Shown here: in pieces, positions 61,001 to 64,000 of the stretch
Position numbering within the stretch: the first letter of the stretch is position 1
Layout of the letters: every line of letters begins with the position of its first letter
Assembly (NCBI GenBank): GCA_040954595.2
Contig: CM082581.2
Location: 2,852,001-2,916,000 of the forward strand
Direction: 5' to 3'
Length of the DNA stretch: 64,000 nt
Source: Balanoglossus misakiensis
Taxonomy: Eukaryota > Hemichordata
Notes under the pieces: model-generated
Database searches by the model: none
What the model saw: the letters and a program-made list of their open reading frames with translations, nothing else
Told to the model about the DNA's origin: nothing
Program-made: the position numbers and the translations under genes

Positions 61001-63954
61001 GTACAGTCACGTAATTTCCTAGTTGCATATTTCAAGTATTCAGCAATCAGTCCAAAATATTTGGCTATGTGTATTAAATCTATGAATATACATGTACATG
61101 TACCATATACTGTATAGCAGTACAACTTTGTTAATAATAATATTAATGACATTGTGTGTGTCTTTCTTTCTCTCCCTCTCCCCCCCCCCCCCTCTCTTTC
61201 TCTCTCTCCAGTGATGAAATCTGTGTTTTATCAGCAAGTGGAACAGCAGCTGTCATCAACCTACACACGGATGCCCAGCACCAAGCAACATGTAAGTGGT
61301 GTTTCTGTTGCCGCTCCCCAGACACTGAATAGGCGAAACAAACTTGAAATTGACGACTTGATTTCAAGGTCGTTTAGCCAGACTGGCAAGTCAATTTTAA
61401 TGCCTGAAACTGCATGCACTCTCGATCTCTCTCGCTATGGCTTCATGTATTTTACTAGTTGCAGGCCTGGGTGGTCATGTTCAACTGTCTTAAATTACTA
61501 CCTACGGAGTCGTGATTGATGTGTAAATGAAGAGGAACCAATACGTGGGCTTTCCATGAGAACTTGCTTCGTGAACCCGTCCTGGCCCCTTTCACCCGTG
61601 CACACTCACTGCATTCTCGGTCTAAACACAGCTCGGATACATTTATTTTGCTGTAATACCTAAAATACTTTAGTCAGACATGACAGGATATGCTTGAAAA
61701 GGGAGAACTTATCAAAACATTCCAGCTGATCCTGAATGCTGATATTTTTTTTTTCAAAATGCACTTCTCATACCTCGTACTGGTGCACTTCGATATAACA
61801 ATACACAAAGAACGTCATCACCTAATGCAGTATAACATAAGATACAAAATCTGAAACGTCTTTAGGATGTTTTTGAAGTATTCATTTTCTAAAAATCATA
61901 TGATCTGAAACGGAAATTCTGAATTTGATCAGAAAATTTTGTGTCAGGCAGTTTATGTGTGTGAGGCCATATATTTTATACCATGTAATGGGTATTAGAG
62001 CCCTTGACAGGTGGTTACATAGTAGCACACGTAAAAGACAACCAGCACTGAAAAACTTGTGGAACTTGGCATGGGCAGGTAAATTTGCAGTGTGTCTGCA
62101 AATTGGGCATGTTAGCAAAAAAATAAACTTCAAGGCCTGTATTTTATCTAATGTTATCTGTGGGTATTAAATATTGGCTTGATAATAAACAAATTGTAAT
62201 TTATGTGGCTTTGTTGGCTATAACTGGCTAATCAGTTTTGTGGTTAATTAGCCCTGCAGCAAATTAGCAAATTGTTGTATCGTACACCTAAAGAATGTTT
62301 AATGTGACCACTTTAACAGCCAGACTTCAGAAATTGACAGATCTAGCAGTGCATCAATATTGTAAATGTCATACTTATACCTTTTACTAAACAAATTCTC
62401 TGTGCTAATTTTACAATTTCAGCTGATCAGAGAGGACTATTGACAATGTCGCTAGACAGAAAAGAGTTTGAGAAAGAAAAGGTGCATTTGAAAGACTCAC
62501 ATTCAACCTCTCAAGATAGGTAAGTCACCAGTTTGTTCAAATGAAGTTGCCATTGCCATAAATATGCAAATTAGCTGGAAAAATGAAAATTGGTCAAAAC
62601 TGTGTTCGATATTTAAAGGGACAAAGTCTCTCTCTCGCTGCCCTTTTTTCCATTAATTATATTTGATAGAAGACACCGTTTGTTATGCTACATGTGGATA
62701 TATAGTGAATGAACGTTCAACCACACACAACTTCCATCCCTCTTATAGACAGGAGAGTGAAAAAACTCGCCAAAATGAATAATCGTTCTTTACCATTTAT
62801 TCATTTTTTACTCTCATATCATACAAGTGGGATGGAAGTTTTGTGTGGTTGATCATTGATTCACTATATATCCACATTTACATTAACATAAACAGTGTCT
62901 TGTATCAAACATAAGTAATGGAAAAGGGGCAGCTGGAGAGCGACTTTGTCCCTTTAATGAGTTTTTTTGTAATTTTCTTTGTGTTTGGTCAACAAATCTT
63001 CTTCTGTACCACTTGTCCAGTTGCTTTGAAAGTGATTCTAGGTAACTCGGTACTGGGAATTTGTATACTACATGTTTACAAAACTTTAATGGGCTAGCTG
63101 TTGCAGAGTCCACCAGCTATTTTATTATTAACTGCTAGTGGCAGGTCAATGAGTCTCTGTCTGTCTGTCTGTCTGTGTGTCCCAGGGCTGATTGAAAGAA
63201 TTATACAAGCATTGGTATTGTTGGTCCAGATCAGTGCATGTATCTGAGTTTTTCACAGTTCAAAGCATGTTTACTTCTTCCAGTTGCCATAAAGTGTTAG
63301 ATTCATGCCGTATTACATACACAAGATGGTCACATTGCAAGTTTTACATTGATGTGTGACATTGTGCTCCTATTAACACAGTGCCAGTGCAGATGATGGT
63401 GGAGCTGATTCCCCTTTCAAGTGTAGTTTGTGCCATATTCCTTATAAGGAAACCTCATTACCATTTCCTGTTTCCATGGTGAAGTGTTCTCAGTGTGGGT
63501 AAGTTGTTTCTGATTTAAATTCTTGGTACTAAAATTTAGTGTTTGTATGATTGTGTTCCAATTGAAATGTGTTGCGATTTACTCTTTTTCACTGCCATGG
63601 TTCTGTCCAAATCCATTGTTTTCTATGGTAATGTTGGACTTCTATAGAAACAAACAGTGGTGAAAGGGTTCAGTTCAGGAACCAGGCAATACAAGAATTT
63701 TAAAGTTGAATATGGAGAGAGACCTGGCAATAATTACAGACTATTCACTTCTTTTGAAAATTAAACCTTCATTAACAGTAATAGCACCTGTGTTATTGTC
63801 TCACAGACAAAACACAGTGCCGGACATTTTGTTCACAACCATACAACCCCCTCAAGAACTGAAAATCCATGGCAAAGGTTGTCTGTTACAAGCCAGGATA
63901 TGTCGGAGCAAAAAGAAAGCACAGGGAGAAGCAAATGCATCGTTAGTCAGTGAT
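25403..63954 (+). CDS. C2CD5: C2CD5 (C2 domain protein, CDP138), 3' end outside the window
   Basis: Exons: 25403-25492, 38897-38983, 40674-40760, 41308-41488, 42307-42392, 47788-47857, 49313-49373, 50563-50700, optional 51266-51289, 52542-52696, 53655-53752, 54362-54470, 57472-57586, 61212-61291, 62423-62519, 63382-63498, 63807-63954; all join in phase, giving about 573 residues, over half of the roughly 1000-residue family. The protein starts MPGKLKVRVIAGRDLPVMDR, an N-terminal C2 domain with the acidic loop MDYDTYSAHDAIGK. Later come GFVEELVVNDDPEYQ, GLKVLEMGGNAVIGY, FPPGFLVHLGG, ARSVKLLDRIHNP, and CSLC...CSQC, a possible zinc site. C2CD5 is a calcium- and lipid-binding phosphoprotein that helps deliver GLUT4 vesicles to the plasma membrane in mammals. 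The Ser/Pro/Thr-rich linker at exons 50563-53752 is the variable part. Confidence 0.95.
25493..26162. other. Start of C2CD5 intron 1, nothing recognised
   Basis: No coding segment or clear repeat seen before the LINE tail at about 26163. Confidence 0.5.
26163..27187 (-). mobile_element. 5'-truncated LINE (reverse transcriptase C-terminal half)
   Basis: The complement is open for 287 codons (27187-26324) with NGVRQGSILSPRLFSVYVD and LLYADDIVLICPSA, the RT palm motifs, then the thumb and C-terminal region with SHLWSVFNSY. The 3' end has an (AAT)n-like tail at about 26164-26190. Endonuclease and N-terminal RT are missing. A diverged relative lies at 58030-60240. I do not assign a clade. Confidence 0.85.
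27190..30095 (+). mobile_element. L2/CR1-type LINE, 5'-truncated
   Basis: Contains the long frame at 27199-30003, then a 3' end with AGCGTCA...TGACGCT inverted words (about 30031-30069) and an ATT-rich tail, typical of L2-like elements. The 5' end abuts the opposite-strand LINE at 27187. The Gypsy element is inserted in the tail; a short stretch of ATT repeats resumes at 37833. Confidence 0.88.
27199..30003 (+). CDS. LINE ORF2: endonuclease and reverse transcriptase
   Basis: An uninterrupted 934-codon frame. The N-terminal third is an APE-type endonuclease lacking its first part: VITGDFNFHID, HTIDHIITR and AISDHFPV remain. The RT follows with LLDLSAAFDTVNH, GVPQGSVLGPILFNMY and FYADDSSLYMS. 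The C-terminus has LWNNLPLTIRQAPDLSVFK, typical of CR1/L2 elements. The absence of stops indicates a young copy, but the lost 5' end (promoter and start of the nuclease) makes it unable to retrotranspose on its own. The annotated start Met is simply the first ATG in the truncated frame. Confidence 0.88.
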   Translation: MAWHNQNFHNIPAFCDKSVSLTSDSSLINETLPPGYSIISVPRKGRGGGIATIFKSSLLVSQCPPSTSIKSFELMEVRIKTPSSHITLATVYRPPPNKTNGFTVDDFVNDFTDFLSSHLTNNAPLVITGDFNFHIDNLNCPNARKYHDILESFSMSQLITSPTHRAGHTIDHIITRADDSTIADVRVEPIHAISDHFPVLFSIRNYSYVRNTRKSVTSRDMKSFSVNGFAAELSASIRLQPDADVSTNWDLLKNTVSDIFDRHAPTRVRLVPNRRPVPWINQSIIDARLKRMKAEKMWRKSRLEVHRQIYRACRTDVVRLVDAAKKNHYVGLVDECSGNQKQLFKVVKGLLGHNNTSTVLPKHDDSLELANRFAKFFINRVKSLTINMGNSIRHHSQPQTELKSDCRLNAFEPTTADEIDKVIRASPSSTCRLDPIPTKIFKHSDILQVLLPHITEIFNNSLQYGAVPPHFKEAIVKPLLKKPSLDHEVLKNFRPVSNLPFLSKILERIVAKRLTSHIVNHSLDEPLQSAYKPGHSTETALLKVTNDILLALDEKRDVFLVLLDLSAAFDTVNHTILLNRLRDRFGLSDTVLMWFKSYLSNRSQCVLVNSTQSPFYPLDTGVPQGSVLGPILFNMYTSPLGELVQSHGCLYSFYADDSSLYMSFSKDNAARTVSNLELCISDVRFWMSENFLCLNDDKTEFVIFSGILGDLSARGISEIRVGDSLIPVHCQAKSLGVILDSCLTMKPHIGQICRSATFHLRRIALIRKYLSHSATEQLVHAFITSRIDSCNSLLFGLPKYSINRIQRVQNIAARIVTRSKITCHITPILYQLHWLPVTERIVFKMLVLIFKSIHKLGPIYLSSMTNLYVPCRNLRSADQFKLCPVRSRTKSYGDRAFTVAAPILWNNLPLTIRQAPDLSVFKSNVKTLLFKSVF
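30096..30887 (+). repeat. 5' LTR
   Basis: Starts TGTCGCCGGGAG and ends GTGCCACA. It contains a 30-base direct repeat at 30197-30226 and 30687-30716. Short frames inside are non-coding. Confidence 0.93.
30890..30907 (+). other. tRNA primer-binding site
   Basis: TGGTGCCGAGACCAGGAT, two bases after the 5' LTR, starts with the TGG expected opposite a tRNA 3' CCA end. I do not assign the tRNA. The leader to 31205 contains a poly-A run at about 31042-31066. Confidence 0.7.
31206..32540 (+). CDS. gag: Gag polyprotein
   Basis: 444 residues. The N-terminus is rich in Pro, Gln and Asn. A retrotransposon gag capsid-like domain follows at about residues 125-300 (VEDWIRDIQYLFEAG, IRHLSGEARKLVLNLP, SFYERRQRSDESASSYA), then a Gln-rich linker and one CCHC zinc knuckle, CHRCGGKGHIAKGC, at about residues 405-418 for RNA packaging. 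The frame ends TTA AAC TAG, where the pol frame is entered by a -1 shift. The start Met is the first ATG after the leader in this frame. Confidence 0.93.
   Translation: MSSSLLPNMQNTTVDDLMTFDLVEGDDIQNPREAVPPTPQQPPITMTTPHRPVNQGNYDPNTPHSQPVMQQPSMFLASSNLFQPNFQSTPYFCPQPAVPPVQPSFQPALNPPPVSQYRMNSSHQVRGVPIFSGNPDGKVLVEDWIRDIQYLFEAGTMPEYLQFATIIRHLSGEARKLVLNLPPSQQTLSRAFDELRAEYGEGCLSMDPMGSFYERRQRSDESASSYAIALEDMLRQVEERMNRGRPYMDRDYKLTQQFMKGLHDQSVFNRLAPMKPRQMTFAELRAELRHLAREGRQTANKSKKGQTQPHFARDNHDQTGNQSVSFIPDQTPGVDQSMAQVTQLLQQIALNQEQQAARLAKLEAKATNAPKQPSDQSSSTPMCTAGKPDPAAANRKPAPRFDENTVCHRCGGKGHIAKGCCSKPIQKSRGSPSGAGHHTATPLN
32462..36925 (+). CDS. pol: Pol polyprotein: protease, reverse transcriptase, RNase H, integrase
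   Basis: 1487 open codons in the -1 frame relative to gag, so translation is probably as a Gag-Pol fusion and the first codons are not used. Residues by this frame: aspartic protease active site LVDTGSQV at about 83-90; RT with FSTLDLTSGYWQM and YLDD at 569-572; RNase H HTDASGEGLGAVL from about 730; integrase HHCC zinc domain (HSEMGHLGL ... CEQC..C) from about 970 and catalytic D, D, E near CIDF, HADQGRNF and GNGMTERF. The tail after about 1330 is Pro/Thr-rich with no chromodomain that I can see. All catalytic motifs look intact. Confidence 0.95.
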   Translation: MLFQTHPEVQGITQWCWTSYSYTFKLVQPVEEGHSAGVDTVSPPRQQKADSLQVRSGVEVVDQLVGPLNETLVEVNGIKCSTLVDTGSQVTTVTEDFLQSHPQLSSRTLESADITIEGAGGQSVPHYGVTRLDLTFLGRTYKQVPVFVVPHTAYRKKVPLLIGTNVIRTSRNDLRAIHGHCYHSQVKRTSEVWYSAYRQVGKTELGGKSGLIGQAKYRGRRPMTIPPGEEAHIPCRVPRGPARMMYTALIEGPQTRCVPDGLAIGRVLADIDGGQTSVRVCNYSSKPLVIWPKTCVAELHAVESEDDLPALREPRKSDKHKQNSTRKGRSRNRRTMQSGRDHAPPRLSPPQCQSTTQSAWDGIPPVDSSGVAADNLEQLQALKDLLRKNADVFSKHSMDYGRTTTIQHEIPLVDNQPFRLPPRRIPPTQYQEIKEHIADMESAGVIRPSKSPYASPIVIVRKKDGSPRICIDYRELNKRSIKDAFPMPRIDDALEALGQAKYFSTLDLTSGYWQMEIAEKDKYKTAFTTPMGLFEANRMPFGLTNAPASFSRLMTACLGDQNFSTVIIYLDDIIIFSRTFDEHLTRLQMVFDRLRQHGLKLKPQKCSLLQREVSYLGHRVSADGISTDPEKLKAVKEWPRPRNRKDLLKYLGFTGYYRRFIKGYSTIAAPLYRLTSGDPRKKVKGGKAPKPAPPFVWSSECEDAFCCLKDKLLSAPILGYPDFSKPFVLHTDASGEGLGAVLVQNQEGRDRVISYCSRGLSPSETRYPAHKLEFLCLKWAITDKLRDYLYGNYFTVLTDNNPLIYVMSTAKLDATGQRWVSQLSMFNFDIKYRPGKNNANADGLSRMPREEVAQHFKAVCSMVNSKALVDGESRPEAAASDALPGMTPSMLRLCQEEDSSIQRAVFLRSSSRKPSQRQLRSESKETRLLLYQWDRLQVKDGILYRQVRPPQGAEVFQMVLPCKYRRDVFQKLHSEMGHLGLDKTLDLIRARFYWPQMFVQVKTWCEQCTRCCLRKTASNIRAPLVNIRTSEPMELVCIDFLTLEPSKGGIENILVVTDHFSRYAQAFPTPNQKASTVARILWKNLICHYGFPRRLHADQGRNFESSLIRELCSITNTVKSHTTPYHPQGNGMTERFNQTLLNMLGTLDPSQKTDWKEHVETLTHAYNCARHESTGYSPFFLMFGRCPRLPVDLVFNTSSDKEEPVEYSDYVDALRERLKIAYREASANADEARQRQKKQYDSKAKAESLSPGDRVLVQLKETGKHKIGDRWETTPYIVVKKQPDIPVYVVKSEIEDREKTVHRNMLKLCSFLPVESGGQPTRPVVGGASGPVTCATAGGTDCDSEAEGDMVELVAEPELTGLTPTEEPAVAVQPKGISSPEPLTAQMPTTGYTPDNHISVTPSTCTPGAPDASTQGQHQSSKDNPATIHTPPTDHSNTLEQPETTPRRYPQRQRRPPDRLGSYILSIVARATGHTHPEQCVGPMIEV
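32531..32577 (+). promoter_or_regulatory. -1 ribosomal frameshift signal (slippery heptamer and stem-loop)
   Basis: T TTA AAC at 32531-32537 matches the X XXY YYZ rule in the gag frame and is followed at once by the gag stop. A stem begins after the stop: 32542-32552 pairs with 32565-32577 (11 pairs, 2-base bulge). The loop word GAGGG (in 32553-32564) could pair with CCCTC at 32590-32594 to form a pseudoknot. Confidence 0.8.
37031..37040 (+). other. Polypurine tract
   Basis: AGGGGGAGAG directly abuts the TG of the 3' LTR, as expected for the plus-strand primer of reverse transcription. Confidence 0.85.
37041..37832 (+). repeat. 3' LTR
   Basis: Same 792-bp length as the 5' LTR and, reading line by line, no difference found. 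It is followed by ATTATT repeats of the disrupted LINE tail. Confidence 0.93.
37833..38896. other. End of C2CD5 intron 1
   Basis: Short ATT run at the left end, then AT-rich sequence with no recognised feature. Confidence 0.5.
39471..39503. repeat. Short dispersed repeat module
   Basis: The module beginning GTTTACAATAGCCCGTGCC recurs at about 46202-46234, next to the poly-G repeat. It lies in a C2CD5 intron. Confidence 0.6.
39577..40570. mobile_element. TTAA foldback MITE, family C
   Basis: Begins TTAAGGTAGTTGGAAAGG and ends with the complement at 40553-40570. About 990 bp, with no coding frame of note. It lies in the intron between C2CD5 exons 2 and 3. Confidence 0.8.
40834..41019. mobile_element. 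Small MITE with pogo/Tigger-like ends
   Basis: Begins CAGTAAAACCTGTC and ends with GTTTAGACAGGTTTG-like complement. Internal words such as CTAAACTGAACA are repeated. A relative is duplicated at 20281-20692. Confidence 0.6.
42498..42709. mobile_element. MITE with TACTGTAAAATGGG ends
   Basis: 212 bp. The first about 24 bases (TACTGTAAAATGGGTTATTT...) are the complement of the last 24. Non-coding. Confidence 0.8.
42785..43609 (-). pseudogene. pogo/Tigger-type DDE transposase remnant
   Basis: The complement has ASGNAWMTQFLYKDWFFNHF and LLLLDQCPAHP, then LPANTTSLLQPMVQGIIRTF, the signature DDE region of pogo/Tigger/jerky transposases. A C-terminal tail follows in shifted frames. Several stops and frameshifts break it. 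A terminal repeat-like CAGTGGACCCTCGCTAAATC is at 42785, but I did not find the other end. Confidence 0.8.
43610..44569. other. Region with no recognised feature between two transposon relics
   Basis: AT-rich C2CD5 intron sequence. No conserved coding segment or clear inverted repeat seen. Confidence 0.45.
44570..45873 (-). pseudogene. Tyrosine recombinase relic (Crypton/DIRS-like)
   Basis: The complement carries an N-terminal core-binding-like part at 45720-45526 (STVRSYLFSLGMFYHYC) and, in another frame, a catalytic-domain-like part at 45442-44570: STQRSGALMNATVRDF with the first conserved Arg, then LVREHKTSS, LFSLYDGK and HMTHREAIQAAFYRI near the end, resembling the HxxR...Y region of metazoan recombinases but diverged. 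A frameshift lies between the parts. Upstream it is cut at 45873 by the poly-G repeat. It may still be expressed in part, but looks like a relic. Confidence 0.65.
45874..46290 (-). repeat. Poly-G-tract dispersed repeat, second main copy
   Basis: Reverse complement of 16590-17000: the core with AATTGAGGTGTGAGGAGCC and GGACGGCGAATGTTTT matches, and G runs of 8-12 bases follow GTC(A/C)TCAT-like words. It continues into a GAGGGGGACACCC module and a poly-C run near 46260-46290. Confidence 0.7.
46723..47094 (-). other. Unidentified open frame, possible retroelement gag fragment
   Basis: About 120 open codons on the complement with coding-like composition (LSEFRALREEVNSIKANV could form a coiled coil) ending DITNYF. 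I do not recognise it. It could be an ORF1 remnant of a nearby mobile element. Confidence 0.3.
47584..47744. mobile_element. Small MITE with TAAAGTCATTTTATAAG ends
   Basis: TAAAGTCATTTTATAAG at the left is complementary to CTTATAAAATGACTTTA at the right. Two GGGGTGCGACTTATAA-like words lie inside. It ends 43 bases before a C2CD5 exon. Confidence 0.7.
47900..48261. mobile_element. TTAA foldback MITE, family A, copy 2
   Basis: Full-length hairpin copy with a left end reading ATAAAGGGACA and a right end GTCCCTTTAA. It starts 42 bases after a C2CD5 exon. Confidence 0.85.
48575..48611 (+). repeat. (GA)n microsatellite
   Basis: GA-rich simple repeat with a few AAAG interruptions in a C2CD5 intron. 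Confidence 0.9.
51528..51631. mobile_element. TTAA foldback MITE, family A, copy 3 (left arm only)
   Basis: The first about 100 bases of the family from TTAAAGGGACAAAG to AATCAACGTTCA, then an abrupt change into a LINE fragment. The right arm is missing. Confidence 0.8.
51640..51905 (-). mobile_element. LINE endonuclease fragment
   Basis: The complement reads SDFNSSLDLNIDLSNLS, then SSSIVDHLYTNV and ISDISDH, matching the middle of an APE-type endonuclease (GDFN ... DH ... SDH). There is no RT. It adjoins the truncated family A copy. Confidence 0.75.
52041..52180 (+). repeat. (TGTGT)n minisatellite
   Basis: TGTTG/TGTGT pentamers, first regular and then degenerating, in a C2CD5 intron. Confidence 0.85.
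53762..54110 (-). mobile_element. 3' end of a CR1/L2-type LINE
   Basis: The complement, with frameshifts, reads ALNCLAPVYIQDLIKPY and LWNSLPSDIQQASSLNIFK, the CR1/L2 C-terminal motif. A 3' tail of GGCGCTTTATAAATG and ATTGATTGATGA repeats follows. It begins just after a C2CD5 donor site. Confidence 0.8.
54495..54836. mobile_element. TTAA foldback MITE, family A, copy 4
   Basis: Left end TTAAAGGGACAAAG is intact. The right end stops at GCGAGAGAGAGAATT before the terminal bases, so it is slightly truncated. It starts 24 bases after a C2CD5 exon. Confidence 0.82.
56241..56640. mobile_element. 400-bp foldback MITE with self-palindromic ends
   Basis: Starts CCAATCTGATTAAAATCAGA and ends with the complement. 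The end is itself a palindrome around ATCTGATT/AATCAGAT. A second pair of complementary arms lies inside at about 56323-56361 and 56526-56563 (CCTATGCCATAG). Confidence 0.78.
58653..58851. mobile_element. TTAA MITE, family E
   Basis: Starts TTAAAGGTATACGGTCACC and ends with a near complement (GGTGACTGTATACC...TTTAA). Inserted in the LINE remnant. Confidence 0.78.
58969..59712. mobile_element. TTAA MITE, family D
   Basis: Starts TTAAGGTGGCATTGCA and ends TGCAATGCCACCTTAA at 59697-59712. About 744 bp, non-coding, inserted in the same LINE remnant. Confidence 0.82.
60843..60937. repeat. 95-bp CpG-rich hairpin
   Basis: Arms 60843-60882 and 60898-60937 pair over 40 bases with 3 mismatches around a 15-base loop. 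The arm holds CCCTGATACGGGTTTTGCGG. Much more GC-rich than its surroundings. It lies in a C2CD5 intron. Confidence 0.85.
62613..62957. mobile_element. TTAA foldback MITE, family A, copy 5
   Basis: Both TTAA ends present, hairpin over the full length. It starts 94 bases after a C2CD5 exon. Confidence 0.85.
63153..63180 (+). repeat. (TCTG)n microsatellite
   Basis: Short simple repeat in the intron before the CxxC-containing C2CD5 exon. Confidence 0.85.
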
Positions 63955-64000
63955 GTAAGTACAGCTATCTCCTAGTGATTTGCTAGAGTCCCTGTGACAA

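Noticed and set aside
1-64000. CRISPR arrays, bacterial operons or phage genes
   Set aside because: The direct repeats present are microsatellites, LTRs or MITEs, and the genes have spliceosomal introns; nothing prokaryotic in layout.

Overview
This is animal nuclear DNA. The host genes are split into many short exons with GT-AG introns, and much of the rest is introns and transposon relics. The proteins look deuterostome (the CMSS1 and C2CD5 orthologues align closely with vertebrate ones), and the composition, with frequent TACATGTA words and many foldback elements, suggests a marine invertebrate deuterostome such as a hemichordate or amphioxus. I cannot fix the species from sequence alone.

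Left part (1-15.3 kb). A plus-strand gene of at least 19 exons (375-8415, 5' end not seen) encodes an unusual fusion: a SIR2-like domain, a middle region I do not recognise, a protein kinase domain with all its main motifs, and an RNase Z/lactonase-like metallo-beta-lactamase (MBL) fold. Next is a complete six-exon acid sphingomyelinase-like phosphodiesterase (SMPDL3 type, 9314-12207). A poorly resolved minus-strand gene lies at about 13.8-15.2 kb.

Middle (15.9-24.7 kb). A broken DIRS-like retroelement (RT end and RNase H) is interrupted by a poly-C-rich repeat. A tyrosine recombinase fragment with a CxxC...CxxC motif follows. The minus-strand CMSS1 gene (19814-24636) carries foldback elements and a perfect 150-bp tandem duplication in its introns.

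Right part (25.4 kb to the end). The plus-strand C2CD5 gene starts 766 bp from CMSS1 in divergent orientation and runs past the window. I placed 16 exons plus a possible 24-nt microexon. Its 13.4-kb first intron holds two 5'-truncated LINEs abutting head to head, and an intact-looking Ty3/Gypsy element (30096-37832) with two 792-bp LTRs that look identical, inserted in the ATT tail of one LINE. The gag and pol frames overlap at a T TTA AAC slippery site followed by a predicted stem-loop. Later introns hold a pogo/Tigger relic, a second tyrosine recombinase relic, LINE fragments and many hairpin MITEs, most starting with TTAA.

The most interesting points are the SIR2-kinase-MBL fusion, with apparent losses of key residues in its SIR2 and MBL parts; the fresh Gypsy insertion with its frameshift signal; and the crowd of TTAA-ended foldback families.
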